DNA of 64,000 nucleotides from Campylobacter sp. RM5004 (GTDB lineage Bacteria; Campylobacterota; Campylobacteria; Campylobacterales; Campylobacteraceae): NCBI RefSeq assembly GCF_022369455.1, contig NZ_CP059599.1, positions 834,409 to 898,408 of the forward strand, read 5' to 3'. Shown piece by piece: positions 47,047 to 56,612 of this stretch (position 1 is its first letter; each line of letters starts with the position of its first letter). The notes under the pieces were generated by a model. It saw only the letters and a program-made list of their open reading frames with translations, ran no database searches and was not told where the DNA came from. The position numbers and the translations under genes were made by a program.

Positions 47047-47063
47047 TTTCCTATTTCAAATTC
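47045..47063 (-). repeat. 19-bp dispersed repeat
   Basis: On minus GAATTTGAAATAGGAAATT. It begins within the stop codon of pseudopilin 3 and fills most of the gap before the C-S lyase gene. Confidence 0.75.
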
Positions 47064-47084
47064 CACACAAAAAAAGGTTAAAAA

Positions 47085-48278
47085 ATGCAAGACTTTATAC
47101 AAGAACATTTTATAAACAGAAAAAACACAAACTCATCTAAATGGGATAATCTAGCAGTAAGATTTAATGATAATAGAGACTTACTTGCAATGTGGGTTGC
47201 TGATATGGAGTTTAAGACAGCTAAAGAAATACTAAGTGCAATTAATGAAAGAGTAAATCACGGAATATTCGGCTATTCTCTTACTCCTAATAGCTATTAT
47301 GAGAGCTTTATTTCTTGGATGAAACAATATCATAATGTAGAGCTTAAAAAAGAATGGATTAGATTTAATCTAGGCGTTGTAAATAGTATATATCATTTAA
47401 TAAATTGCTTTAGCAAAGAAAATGATAGTATTTTAATACTATCTCCTGTGTATTATCCATTCGCAAGAGCTGTTAAAGATAATCATAGAAAATTAGTAGA
47501 AAATGAGCTAGTTTATAATGAAGATAATGGCGAGTTTTGTATTGATTATGACAAGCTTGAAAAAGACATTGTTACAAATGATGTAAAAATGGTTATATTT
47601 TGTTCTCCACATAATCCTATTAGTAGGATTTGGAATGCAGATGAGCTTAAAAAATGCTTTGATATTTTTAAAAAACATAATGTTTTAATAATTAGTGATG
47701 AAATTCATCAAGACTTTACTTATAAAAAAAGCTTTATTTCAGCACTTAATTACGAAGAATATTTTGATAATTTAATCATCTTAAATGCAGCTTCAAAGAC
47801 ATTTAATCTTGCTTGTTTGCTTAATTCTCACATTATCATTCCTAATGAAAAATTATTAGCAGTTTATGATGAATTTGCTAAGAGATTTAATCAAATTGAA
47901 ACAAATATAATAGGTCAATTAGCAACCGAAATTGCTTACAAAAAAGCAAGATATTGGCTTGAAAATGTAAAAGAAATTATTTATAAAAATTATTTATATA
48001 TAAAAGATGAGTTCGCAAAAGATGAAATAACAAAAAATATCATTATAAGCCCATTTGAAGGCACATATTTGCTATTTTTAAATTTTAGTAAAGTTATAAA
48101 TGAAAATAGAATGAAAGAATTTATTCAAGATGATTGCATGATAGCGATTGATTATGGTGATTGGTTCGGTAAAGACTATAAAGGTTTTATGAGAGTAAAT
48201 CTAGCAACAGCTCCTATTCATATAGAAGAATTTGTAAAAAGAGTTAAAAATCAATTAAAAATCAAGGATTATAGATGA
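47085..48278 (+). CDS. MalY/PatB-type C-S lyase (cystathionine beta-lyase family)
   Basis: PLP enzyme (397 aa) of aminotransferase fold type I. MWVADMEFKTAKEI near the start, CSPHNPISRIW, the aspartate in ISDEIHQDF and the PLP lysine in NAASKTFNLACL match PatB/MalY proteins, which cleave cystathionine or cysteine conjugates. It overlaps the DAACS transporter gene by four bases, which suggests uptake and cleavage of a sulfur amino acid. Confidence 0.85.
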   Translation: MQDFIQEHFINRKNTNSSKWDNLAVRFNDNRDLLAMWVADMEFKTAKEILSAINERVNHGIFGYSLTPNSYYESFISWMKQYHNVELKKEWIRFNLGVVNSIYHLINCFSKENDSILILSPVYYPFARAVKDNHRKLVENELVYNEDNGEFCIDYDKLEKDIVTNDVKMVIFCSPHNPISRIWNADELKKCFDIFKKHNVLIISDEIHQDFTYKKSFISALNYEEYFDNLIILNAASKTFNLACLLNSHIIIPNEKLLAVYDEFAKRFNQIETNIIGQLATEIAYKKARYWLENVKEIIYKNYLYIKDEFAKDEITKNIIISPFEGTYLLFLNFSKVINENRMKEFIQDDCMIAIDYGDWFGKDYKGFMRVNLATAPIHIEEFVKRVKNQLKIKDYR

Positions 48279-49465
48279 GCGTTTTTAAAAGTTATAGACA
48301 ATCTTTGTTTTTGATTTTAGCAATTTTTATTGGTTCAGTTGTAGGGTATTTTATGCAAGAAAAGGCTTTAATGTTTGAAAGCCTTGCGAATTTGTTTTTA
48401 AATTTATTATTTTGTATAGTTGTGCCTTTAATCTTCGTTTCTTTAGTAAGCTCTATTGCAAATGCTAAAAGTAGTTCGGTATTTGGTAAGACTATTTTAG
48501 TGATGATTTTAGTATTTTTAGTAAGTGGGATTATTTCAGGTATTTTTGGTTTAGCATTCTTTTCATTGTTTGATTTTAAAACTAATGTGGCTTTATCTAG
48601 AATTGATGATGTTAAAACAAGTGCTGATGTTTTATCTATGTTTAGCGTAGGTAATTTTTATGAGTTATTTACTAGAAAAAATCTAATTCCTTTAATCGTA
48701 TTTGCTTTATTTTTTGGTGTTGCACTATTAAAATGCAAAGAAGAATGCAAAAATGTGATTAATTTTTTTAGCGAGTTAAATATAGTTGTTAATAAAATGG
48801 TTAATTTTATAATGATGTTTGCTCCTATTGGTTTGGCTTGTTTTTTTGCTGTTTTATTTGGCACAACAGGAAAGCAAATCACAGATGATTTAGCTAAAGC
48901 TATAATTGCATTTTTCTTAATAACTCCTGTTTATTTTATAATTCATAATGCGATTTTTGCATATTTTGCAGATGGTATTAATGGAGTTAAATTGTTTTTT
49001 AAAAATATTTTAACAAGCGTTATTGTAGCTTTAGGCACATGCTCAAGCGTTGCAGTAATTCCTAGTAATATAAAAGCAGCTTCAAATATAGGTGTAAATC
49101 CTAATGTAAATACTCTTGTAACTTCTTTAGCGGCGTCACTTCATAAGCCTGGCTCAGTTGTTTTAGCGATTTTAAAAATGGCTGTTGTTTGTGCTATTTT
49201 CAATATAGATTTATTTACGGCTTCTAATATGATTAAAGCAATAATTGTTGCTATTTTAATAGGTTCAGTTGTTGGGCCAATTCCAACTGGTGGTTATATT
49301 AGCGAAATGCTTGTGGTTGGTGCTTTTAATCTTCCTATTGAAGCTCTTCCTATTGTTATTTTAATAGGAACGATAGCTGACGCACCTGCAACCTTGCTAA
49401 ATGCTGCAAGCGATGTTAGTGCAACTATGGTTGTAAATAAATATGTAGGTAAAAAAGATGAATAA
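48275..49465 (+). CDS. DAACS-family Na+/H+ symporter (possible cystine or dicarboxylate carrier)
   Basis: 396 aa, about eight membrane segments with the two re-entrant regions. The serine-rich motif ALGTCSSVAVIPS and the LVVGAFNLPIE and GTIADAPATLLNAASD segments fit the glutamate/aspartate/cystine symporter family. Coupling with the C-S lyase favours cystine or a similar thio-amino acid (inference). It overlaps hypE by eight bases. Confidence 0.82.
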   Translation: MSVFKSYRQSLFLILAIFIGSVVGYFMQEKALMFESLANLFLNLLFCIVVPLIFVSLVSSIANAKSSSVFGKTILVMILVFLVSGIISGIFGLAFFSLFDFKTNVALSRIDDVKTSADVLSMFSVGNFYELFTRKNLIPLIVFALFFGVALLKCKEECKNVINFFSELNIVVNKMVNFIMMFAPIGLACFFAVLFGTTGKQITDDLAKAIIAFFLITPVYFIIHNAIFAYFADGINGVKLFFKNILTSVIVALGTCSSVAVIPSNIKAASNIGVNPNVNTLVTSLAASLHKPGSVVLAILKMAVVCAIFNIDLFTASNMIKAIIVAILIGSVVGPIPTGGYISEMLVVGAFNLPIEALPIVILIGTIADAPATLLNAASDVSATMVVNKYVGKKDE

Positions 49466-50456
49466 GCAAGTATTATTAAGTTATGGCGGTGGCGGAATTG
49501 AAATGAATGATTTTTTAAATGATTTCGTTTTAAAAAATATTAATTCGGATAATTCTCAAGGGCTTAGCGAAGATGCGGCTGTTTGTGATGGTTTTAGCAA
49601 AATAGCGTTTTCTACTGATTCATTTGTGCTTGATCCTTTATTTATAAAAGGTGCAAATATAGGCAAAATTGCAGCTTGTGGCTCTATTAATGATGTTTTA
49701 ATGATGGGAGCTAAGCCAAAATATCTTACTTTAGGTCTTATTTTAGAAGAAGGCTTTAATTTAGATGAATTAAAAATAATCTTAAATGATTTATCAAAAA
49801 CTGCAAAAGAATTTGAAATAGGAATTAAGTGTGGGGATTTAAAGGTAGTTCCTAAAGGAAAAGCCGATAAAATTTATATAAATACAACTTGCATAGGTGA
49901 TGCTTTAGGCTTTACTAAAAATAATAACATAGGAACAAAAAGCATAAAAGAAGATGATGTAATTATAATAAGTGCTGATGTAGGTAGGCACGGAGCTTGT
50001 GTAATGGCTGAAAGAGAAGGGTTTTCTTATGATATAAGCAGTGATGCAAAGTGCTTATATAATGAAGTAAAAGACATTTTAAAATACGATATAAAATGCT
50101 TAAGAGATGCAACTCGTGGTGGTCTTGCAAGTGTGTTAAATGAATTATCAAGAGCTTCTAAGCTAGATTTTATTATAAATGAAAGCGATATTAAAGTAAG
50201 TGATGGAGTTTTAGGGCTTTGTGAATTGCTAGGTTTTGAAGCTTTAGAACTTGCTAATGAGGGAACTTTTGTTTGTATTTGTGATAAAAAAGACGCTAAT
50301 GAAGTCTTAAAAGAATTAAGAAAATACAATGAATTCGCAAATATTATAGGCTATACAAAAAAATCAAGCAATCCAAGTGTGATTTTAAATACAAATTATG
50401 GTGGTAGCAGACTTTTACAAATGCCAAAAGGCGAATTATTGCCAAGGATTTGCTAA
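49458..50456 (+). CDS. hypE: HypE, hydrogenase maturation (carbamoyl dehydratase)
   Basis: HypE (332 aa) dehydrates the carbamoyl group on its C-terminal cysteine to make the cyanide ligand of [NiFe]-hydrogenase. The N-terminal YGGGGIEMNDF motif and the exact C-terminal PRIC ending are present, which separate it from SelD and PurM relatives. A 19-bp repeat at 49809 encodes EFEIGIK. One-base overlap with hypA. It is 47 kb away from hypBCD. Confidence 0.94.
   Translation: MNKQVLLSYGGGGIEMNDFLNDFVLKNINSDNSQGLSEDAAVCDGFSKIAFSTDSFVLDPLFIKGANIGKIAACGSINDVLMMGAKPKYLTLGLILEEGFNLDELKIILNDLSKTAKEFEIGIKCGDLKVVPKGKADKIYINTTCIGDALGFTKNNNIGTKSIKEDDVIIISADVGRHGACVMAEREGFSYDISSDAKCLYNEVKDILKYDIKCLRDATRGGLASVLNELSRASKLDFIINESDIKVSDGVLGLCELLGFEALELANEGTFVCICDKKDANEVLKELRKYNEFANIIGYTKKSSNPSVILNTNYGGSRLLQMPKGELLPRIC
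49809..49827 (+). repeat. 19-bp dispersed repeat inside hypE
   Basis: GAATTTGAAATAGGAATTA in the sense direction, encoding EFEIGI. Confidence 0.8.
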
Positions 50457-50803
50457 TGCATGAAATGGCTATTGTAAATAATCTCTTAGATGAGTGTGAA
50501 AGAATCAAAGTAGCAAATAACGCTAGAAAAATTACTAGAGTAAAAGTTAGTTTAGGTAGGCTTAGTGGTGTTGAAGAGCATTATTTTAAAGAAGCTTTTA
50601 AAGCATTTACTAGTGATGAAGATTCAAGCTATTTTAATGCTAAATTAGAAATAGTTTTAAAAGAATTAGAGCTTTTATGTAATGATTGTAATAAGCAATT
50701 TATTCAAGATAAAAACGAGTTTTCTTGTATTTATTGCAATAGTAAAAATGTAAAAGTAATTAGTGGTGAAGAGCTGCTTTTAGAACAGCTTGAATTAGAA
50801 TAA
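50456..50803 (+). CDS. hypA: HypA, hydrogenase nickel chaperone
   Basis: 115 aa. The start ATG at 50456 gives MHEMAIV with the nickel ligand His2. A TTG six bases upstream would place extra residues before it and is rejected. The zinc domain has CNDC and CIYC pairs. Co-translated with hypE through TAATG. Confidence 0.94.
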   Translation: MHEMAIVNNLLDECERIKVANNARKITRVKVSLGRLSGVEEHYFKEAFKAFTSDEDSSYFNAKLEIVLKELELLCNDCNKQFIQDKNEFSCIYCNSKNVKVISGEELLLEQLELE

Positions 50804-50872
50804 GCTTTAATTTTAATGATGATTTAAAAAAATTAGCTAAATTAAAGCAAAAAATTTAAAAAGAGTTTTGAT

Positions 50873-51298
50873 ATGAGTTTGATGGAAATAGTAATTATTT
50901 TAATAGTTGCAGTTTTAGTTTTAGGACCTGAAAAATTACCAGGAACTATCGTAGAAATCGCAAAGATTTTAAAAGCAGTTAAAAAACAAATCAATGAAGC
51001 AAAATCTAGTATAGAAAATGAAATCAATATAAGTGAGCTTAAAGATGAAGCTAGAAAATACAAAGAAGAAATCACAAAAGCAAACGATAGCATTAGAAAA
51101 AAGCTTAGTTTTGAAGAATTTGATGAGATTAAAAATACTTTAAGCGATTTTGAAAAAGACGCACAAAAGGCTGTAAATAGCACAATTGATAGCGTAAATG
51201 CTACAAATGAAATTCCTAATTCAAATTCTAGCGATGAAAAAGAAGAAAAACTTAGCAAAAGAGAACAATTTTTAAAAGAAAAGAGTGAAAATGTTTGA
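50873..51298 (+). CDS. tatB: TatB, twin-arginine translocase subunit
   Basis: 141 aa. One N-terminal helix (MEIVIILIVAVLVLGPEKLP, with the conserved GPEKLP hinge) is followed by a long amphipathic, charged helix. It overlaps tatC by eight bases. A 19-bp repeat at 51210 encodes EIPNSNS in the variable tail. Confidence 0.9.
   Translation: MSLMEIVIILIVAVLVLGPEKLPGTIVEIAKILKAVKKQINEAKSSIENEINISELKDEARKYKEEITKANDSIRKKLSFEEFDEIKNTLSDFEKDAQKAVNSTIDSVNATNEIPNSNSSDEKEEKLSKREQFLKEKSENV
51210..51228 (-). repeat. 19-bp dispersed repeat inside tatB
   Basis: On minus GAATTTGAATTAGGAATTT, antisense to the gene; the gene strand encodes EIPNSNS in the disordered C-terminal tail. Confidence 0.8.
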
Positions 51299-52055
51299 AG
51301 AATTAAAACCACATTTAGTAGAACTTAGAAAAAGATTATTTATAAGTGTTGTTGCTTTAATTTTAGCATTTTTTGTGTGTTTTGCGTTTTGGAAACCTAT
51401 ACTTCATTTTATTTGTGTTCCACTTATGAATGTATTGCCTAAAGGCTCTGAAATTATTTTTTATAAACCTCAAGAAAATTTCTTCACAGCAATGCAAGTT
51501 TCGTTATTTGCAGCGCTTTTGGCATCTTTACCTGTTATTTTATGGCAAGCGTGGAGATTTGTAGAACCTGGACTTTATGAGAATGAAAAAAGATTTGTAG
51601 TGCCTTTTGTATTGAGTGCAACAATAATGTTTTTAATAGGTGCAGCTTTTTGTTATTATTTGGTTGTTCCTATTGCATTTGATTTTTTGATTAATTTTGG
51701 TGGCGGAGAGTATAAAGCTATGCCTTCGGTTGCCGAATATGTAAGTATTTTTACAAAGCTTGTAATTGCTTTTGGTTTAGGTTATGAGCTACCTGTTGCT
51801 ATATTTTTCTTAGCAAAAATAGGTCTTGTAACTGATAAAACTTTGATAAGAAATTTTAGAGTTGCGATTTTAATTATCTTTATTTTTGCAGCGATAATGA
51901 CTCCGCCTGATGTGTTTTCTCAATTTTTAATGGCTATACCGCTTATTGGACTTTATGCGATTTCTATTTATATTGCTAAAGTTGTAAATCCTGCTGATCC
52001 TGATATAGATGGCGATGATGAAGAACAAGAGTTATTAGAAGATAAAAATGCTTGA
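51291..52055 (+). CDS. tatC: TatC, twin-arginine translocase core
   Basis: 254 aa, six membrane helices. The N-terminus MFEELKPHLVELRKRLF and the FxPLKVE-like region KPQENFFTAMQVSLFAALLAS are family features. I choose ATG 51291; the GTG at 51285 adds two residues. The Asp/Glu-rich C-terminus overlaps queA by eight bases. Tat exports folded cofactor enzymes such as hydrogenase and formate dehydrogenase. Confidence 0.94.
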   Translation: MFEELKPHLVELRKRLFISVVALILAFFVCFAFWKPILHFICVPLMNVLPKGSEIIFYKPQENFFTAMQVSLFAALLASLPVILWQAWRFVEPGLYENEKRFVVPFVLSATIMFLIGAAFCYYLVVPIAFDFLINFGGGEYKAMPSVAEYVSIFTKLVIAFGLGYELPVAIFFLAKIGLVTDKTLIRNFRVAILIIFIFAAIMTPPDVFSQFLMAIPLIGLYAISIYIAKVVNPADPDIDGDDEEQELLEDKNA

Positions 52056-53061
52056 TAATTTACTAAGTTCTTATGATTATGAATTGCCTAGCGAATTAAT
52101 CGCTAAATATCCAGCAAATCCAGTTGATAGTGCAAGATTATTGGTATATGAGAGATCAAGTGGCAAAATAACTCATAGTGTGTTTTATGATTTAGCGAAA
52201 TTTTTGCCTGAATGTGCTTTGATTTTTAATGATACTAAGGTTTTTAAGGCTAGATTTTATGGTAATAAACTAAGTGGAGCAAAATGCGAATTATTTATAA
52301 ATAAAATCTTGGCTAATAATGAGTTTTTAGTTCAAATTAGAGCAAGAGTTAAAGAAAATGATTTTTTAATTTTTGAAGATGATTTAATGGCTAAGGTTTT
52401 AAGTCTAAATGAAGATGGCACAAGAATTGTTAAGTTTTATAAAAACAATGAAGAATTAAACACTCAAGAAGTCTTAACAATAAGCGAAAAAATAGGGCAT
52501 ATCCCACTTCCACCATATCTTAAAAGAATGGATAATAGTGAAGATGAGATAACTTATCAAAGCCTATTTGCAAAAAATATAGGTGCAGTTGCAGCTCCAA
52601 CGGCTTCTTTGCACTTTACTCCAAGAGTTATTGAGAGTTTAAAAGACAAAAAAAGTGCTTATATTACTTTGCATGTTGGTGCAGGAACATTTGCTAGTGT
52701 TGAGAGTGAAAATATAAATGAGCATAAAATGCATAGCGAGTATTTTTCATTAAGCGATGAAGCTATAAGCTTAATTGATAGCAAAATACCTATTTTAGGA
52801 GTTGGCACTACGGCTACTAGAACCATAGAATATTATGCAAGAACAAAGCTTAAGAGTGGAGAGTGTGATTTATTTTTAAATCCATTTAATAAACCTATTA
52901 GGCAAAATTATTTGCTTACTAATTTTCACTTACCAAAATCAACTTTGATTATGCTTGTAGCAAGCTTTATAGGTAGGCAAAACACTTTAAAGCTTTATGA
53001 TGAAGCTATTAAAAACAATTATAAATTTTATTCATACGGCGATGCAATGCTAATTATTTAA
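52048..53061 (+). CDS. queA: QueA, S-adenosylmethionine:tRNA ribosyltransferase-isomerase
   Basis: Makes epoxyqueuosine in tRNA (337 aa). YDYELPSELIAKYP at the start, IFNDTKVFKARF, GHIPLPPYLKR, APTASLHFTPRV and NFHLPKSTLIMLV are all typical. Tightly coupled to tatC. Confidence 0.95.
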   Translation: MLDNLLSSYDYELPSELIAKYPANPVDSARLLVYERSSGKITHSVFYDLAKFLPECALIFNDTKVFKARFYGNKLSGAKCELFINKILANNEFLVQIRARVKENDFLIFEDDLMAKVLSLNEDGTRIVKFYKNNEELNTQEVLTISEKIGHIPLPPYLKRMDNSEDEITYQSLFAKNIGAVAAPTASLHFTPRVIESLKDKKSAYITLHVGAGTFASVESENINEHKMHSEYFSLSDEAISLIDSKIPILGVGTTATRTIEYYARTKLKSGECDLFLNPFNKPIRQNYLLTNFHLPKSTLIMLVASFIGRQNTLKLYDEAIKNNYKFYSYGDAMLII

Positions 53062-53070
53062 GGAAAAATA

Positions 53071-54210
53071 ATGAAGAAATTATTATTAAGTTTATTTGCA
53101 AGTTCTCTTTTTGCAGATTCGATAGATTTTTCTGATAGAGATACGATTTTATTATTCGTAGTTTTAGGTGGTTTAATCGTTTTATTACTTGTATATATTT
53201 ATAAGTTAAAAATGAAATTAAGAATTCACAAAATCAAAATGTTTGATGTAAAAGATGATTTAGACTTAGAAAGTGAAAGCTTTGAAAAATCTTCTTTATA
53301 TTTTGATTTACAAGAAGTGTTTTTGTATTTTTTCAAAACCTTAAACTATGAAGCAAGTGTTAGAAATAATACATTTTTAGTTCAACAAGATATGTTTTAT
53401 ATAAACGAACATAATGAAAAAGTTCCGCCAAATAGATATTTTTATGGAGATTATACAAATATTATAAATGCTGTTTGGGCTGCTGCTGATTTGATTAATC
53501 AAAATGTAGAAAACAAAACGATTTTTATAAATATTAGCGTTAATAATAATATTACTAATAGAACATTTTTATCAGTAGATATAGGCGTTTGTGGAATAGT
53601 AGATGATAAAAAAGCTGAATTATTCAAAAGCTTTACAAATCCTAAAAAGCTTTCAATTGTAGAGCAATTACACAAGCTAAATGCTTATATGAGAAAGATT
53701 GATGGCTCAAACTATGCTTTTAAAGATACTAGCGAAAGAATTAATTATGCAATTTGCCTTAGCATTCCTGTTGTAGTAAATGATGGCTTGGGTAGTTTAG
53801 CTGATGTTACTCCAAAAGATAAATTAAATGTATTAATAATTCATCCAAATACTGATATTTCAAGAACTCTTACAGCTAATTTAGAAAGTTTTGAGATTAA
53901 TTGTATTCAAAACCAAACAAGTAATGGACTTTTAGAAAAAATTGAAGATGGAGTAAATTGCACTTTTAGAGCTGTATTTATTGATGCAAATTTAATTAAT
54001 CAATTTAATGACTATGATTTACATAGATTAGTAAAAGCTCAAGAAGAATATTGCTTTAGATTAGTAATTATTCTAAACAATCACAAAATCACTCCAACTA
54101 TTGAAAAGATTATTCAAGAAGTAGATTTTCTACCTTTACCATATACTATTGATAATATTCGTTCAGTTATAAATATAATAAAAACCCAACACGAAAAACT
54201 ATTAAGCTAA
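53071..54210 (+). CDS. unknown membrane protein with receiver-like C-terminal domain (379 aa)
   Basis: A short N-terminal signal-like segment (MKKLLLSLFASSLFA), a membrane helix at about 27-47, a middle domain (60-250) that weakly recalls a degenerate histidine-kinase ATPase fold, and a C-terminal part (about 255-379) resembling a response-regulator fold (LNVLIIHPNTDISRTLTANL). The usual phosphorylation Asp and Lys are not clear. I recall an uncharacterised C. jejuni gene beside queA. Function unknown. Confidence 0.65.
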   Translation: MKKLLLSLFASSLFADSIDFSDRDTILLFVVLGGLIVLLLVYIYKLKMKLRIHKIKMFDVKDDLDLESESFEKSSLYFDLQEVFLYFFKTLNYEASVRNNTFLVQQDMFYINEHNEKVPPNRYFYGDYTNIINAVWAAADLINQNVENKTIFINISVNNNITNRTFLSVDIGVCGIVDDKKAELFKSFTNPKKLSIVEQLHKLNAYMRKIDGSNYAFKDTSERINYAICLSIPVVVNDGLGSLADVTPKDKLNVLIIHPNTDISRTLTANLESFEINCIQNQTSNGLLEKIEDGVNCTFRAVFIDANLINQFNDYDLHRLVKAQEEYCFRLVIILNNHKITPTIEKIIQEVDFLPLPYTIDNIRSVINIIKTQHEKLLS

Positions 54211-54214
54211 TTTA

Positions 54215-54280
54215 GAATTTGAACTAGGAATTATGATTTAATTCCTAGTTTAGTTGATTTGAAATTCCTATTTCAAATTC
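54215..54280. terminator. terminator built from three repeat arms between convergent genes
   Basis: A plus copy of the 19-bp repeat (54215-54233, GAATTTGAACTAGGAATTA) forms a 12-bp stem with its partial complement (54222-54233 with 54239-54250, loop TGATT). A second, exact minus copy follows at 54262-54280 and is followed by a T-rich run. It lies between the unknown gene ending at 54210 and convergent citF. Confidence 0.75.
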
Positions 54281-54291
54281 TTTTATTTTTT

Positions 54292-55800
54292 TTAGATTTG
54301 TCTTATTACATCAATTACACTGCCATCGCGATATTCAACAACAGCTACTATTCTTTTATTTGATTTTTTATACTCGCAAATTCCACAAATATCATTTGCA
54401 ATACTAGCTAAGTCTTTTATATCAAGGATTTTTAACCTTGAGTTCTTTAGAGTTTTTGCTAAAGTTTTGTCATTTAGTGCAATTCCGTATTCGCAAACAA
54501 GTGCGTTAATGCTTTCGCCTGGAGTTGTAATTGAGTTTATTTTTTCTTTTACGATAGCTTTTCTAGTTCTAATTAAATTAGTAGTAATTATTGCTAGTTT
54601 TGCACCTGCAGCAGCGTCGCTATGACCACCACTTCCACCCATAATCATCCCGTTTGAGCTTGTCATTACATTGGTATTAAATCTAGTATCAACTTCAGTA
54701 GCTCCTAAAACAACGCAATCAAGTCTATTTACGATAGGAGAACTTGTGTGAATATTTGCATATAAACTTGAGCTAACTTCGTAATGATTAGGATTAGTTT
54801 GTAATGATTTTAAAGCCTCCAAATCAAATCCTTGAACATCAAAAATATTACTAAAATAACCTTCATTATATAAATTAACTAAATAAGCAGTTATTCCACC
54901 CATAATAAATGAGCCTTTAATATTCTTTTCTTTCATAATTTCTTTTACATAATGAGCGCTTGCAAGGCTTATTCCACCAGCTCCTGTTTGAAATGAAAAG
55001 CCATCTTTTAAAAGTCCGCTCTCATCTATTAAATTAGCTGTTGTTTTAGCAATTTTTAGTTGAATTGGATCTTTTGTAATATCTGTTGTGCCTGATTTAA
55101 TACCATTTGGATCGCCTATTTCATCAACTATTAAAACATAATCAATTTTATCTTGAGTAATGCTAGGATTACTTAGCGGATAAGGATAAATTGTATCACT
55201 TACTGCAACGCTAACCTTAGCACAATCAGCATCAGGCATAGCATAACCGATTGAGCCAAAGGCATTTTTACCCATTGTTCCATTTATATTTCCTGCGTTA
55301 TCTGTCGCACTTGCTGCAATAAATGCTACATCAATTTCTAAATCCCCTGCATAAATTGCTCTAGCACGACCACCATGGGTTCTAAAAATAGCAACTTTTT
55401 TAAACAAGCCATTAGAAATTGCATTTGCAACTTTTCCTGTGCAATAGTTTGTATCTATTTGAGTAATTATTCCTTTTTTAGCGAAATCCACTATAAAATC
55501 ATGAGTTGGAAATATCGCACTAATTGCTAATTTTAAGTCTTTTATGCCTAATTCTTCGCAAGCTTTTAGAATAATTCCTACAACCTTATCGCCATTTCTT
55601 AGATGATGATGAAATGATATTGTATCTCCACTTTTTAAGCCTGTTTTTTTGATTAATTCTTTTACATTTGTATAGACTTTATTATCATTTGGAGTTGATA
55701 ATTTTATTTGCTTTTTTACTAATCTTTCTTTAGGCTTTAAATTAAATGCTCCGCTAAAAGGAATAACTTCTCCATAATCTTTTATGTAATCAATATTCAT
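54292..55800 (-). CDS. citF: CitF, citrate lyase alpha subunit (citrate:acetyl-ACP transferase)
   Basis: 502 aa. A transferase that swaps citrate for acetate on the acyl carrier CitD. Typical blocks: TISFHHHLRNGD near residue 60, RTHGGRARAI, AASATDNAGNINGTMGKNA and GSGGHSDAAAGAKL. It overlaps citE by four bases. Last gene of the citrate lyase operon. Confidence 0.93.
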   Translation of the reverse strand: MNIDYIKDYGEVIPFSGAFNLKPKERLVKKQIKLSTPNDNKVYTNVKELIKKTGLKSGDTISFHHHLRNGDKVVGIILKACEELGIKDLKLAISAIFPTHDFIVDFAKKGIITQIDTNYCTGKVANAISNGLFKKVAIFRTHGGRARAIYAGDLEIDVAFIAASATDNAGNINGTMGKNAFGSIGYAMPDADCAKVSVAVSDTIYPYPLSNPSITQDKIDYVLIVDEIGDPNGIKSGTTDITKDPIQLKIAKTTANLIDESGLLKDGFSFQTGAGGISLASAHYVKEIMKEKNIKGSFIMGGITAYLVNLYNEGYFSNIFDVQGFDLEALKSLQTNPNHYEVSSSLYANIHTSSPIVNRLDCVVLGATEVDTRFNTNVMTSSNGMIMGGSGGHSDAAAGAKLAIITTNLIRTRKAIVKEKINSITTPGESINALVCEYGIALNDKTLAKTLKNSRLKILDIKDLASIANDICGICEYKKSNKRIVAVVEYRDGSVIDVIRQI

Positions 55801-56612
55801 AAAATCTCCTTTAATATCTTTTTAGCACGATTTACAATAGGTGCATCAATCATTTTGCCATTTAGTGAAATTACTCCACTTTTTTTACTCTCAGCTTCTT
55901 TAATAGCATCTAATACTTGATTAGCCCAAATTATTTCTTTTTGGCTAGGTTTAAAGCAATTATGAATAATATCAATATGCCTTGGGCTAATTACTAATTT
56001 ACCATCAAAGCCTAGATTTTTAATATAAGTTGTATCAGCTATTAATCCAGCTTCATTATTTGTATCAGTGTAAGGTGTATCTATTGCATCAATTTTTGCA
56101 GCCTTACATACATTTAATAAGTAATTTCTAGCATAATCAATCTCAACTCCACTCTCGCTTCTTCTTGCACCAATTTCGCTTGTATAATCTTCTGCTCCAA
56201 AACAAAGCGCACTAACTCCATCTAAAAACGCTAATTCTTTAGCATTTAATAAACCAAGTGGGGTTTCTATTAAAAGTAAAATTTCAATTTCCGAATTTAA
56301 ATTCCTTGTGTATTTTATAAGTTCTTTAATCTCTTTTACATTTTCTGCTTTTGGAATTAAAATGCTATTAATTTTAGTTTTTGATAGTGCTAAAATATCA
56401 TTTTTTGCATTCTCTAAATTAATTCTAACGATTTTTTCGCATTCATAATTTAGCATATTTAAAGCATTGCAAACTAGATTTAAAGCACTATCTTTTTGCA
56501 TAGGACTTACTGCGTCTTCTAAGTCAAATATAATAGCGTCAGCTCCGAATAATCCTGCATTTTGAATATTACCTGCATTATTTCCTGGAATAAATAATAA
56601 TGTTCTTCTCAT
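55797..56612 (-). CDS. citE: CitE, citrate lyase beta subunit (citryl-ACP lyase)
   Basis: 271 aa from the ATG at 56612, which overlaps the citD stop in ATGA. The longer in-frame start at 56657 lies inside citD. The start MRRTLLFIPGNNAGN, FDLEDAVSPMQKD, the substrate Arg in RINLEN and CFGAEDYTSEIGARR are typical of this TIM-barrel lyase. A repeat variant at 56286 encodes NLNSEIE. Confidence 0.93.
   Translation of the reverse strand: MRRTLLFIPGNNAGNIQNAGLFGADAIIFDLEDAVSPMQKDSALNLVCNALNMLNYECEKIVRINLENAKNDILALSKTKINSILIPKAENVKEIKELIKYTRNLNSEIEILLLIETPLGLLNAKELAFLDGVSALCFGAEDYTSEIGARRSESGVEIDYARNYLLNVCKAAKIDAIDTPYTDTNNEAGLIADTTYIKNLGFDGKLVISPRHIDIIHNCFKPSQKEIIWANQVLDAIKEAESKKSGVISLNGKMIDAPIVNRAKKILKEIL
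56286..56304 (-). repeat. 19-bp dispersed repeat (variant) inside citE
   Basis: Sense strand GAATTTAAATTCGGAAATT, encoding NLNSEI, the same peptide that the repeat gives in msbA. Confidence 0.65.

Noticed and set aside
49458-50456. SelD (selenophosphate synthase) as identity of this PurM-fold protein, given the nearby selenoprotein
   Set aside because: The YGGGG-x-EMN start, PRIC terminus and coupling to hypA identify HypE.
50842-51312. 156-aa ORF antisense to tatB
   Set aside because: tatB is clearly real on the plus strand; the antisense frame is Ser/Leu/Phe-rich as expected for a shadow.
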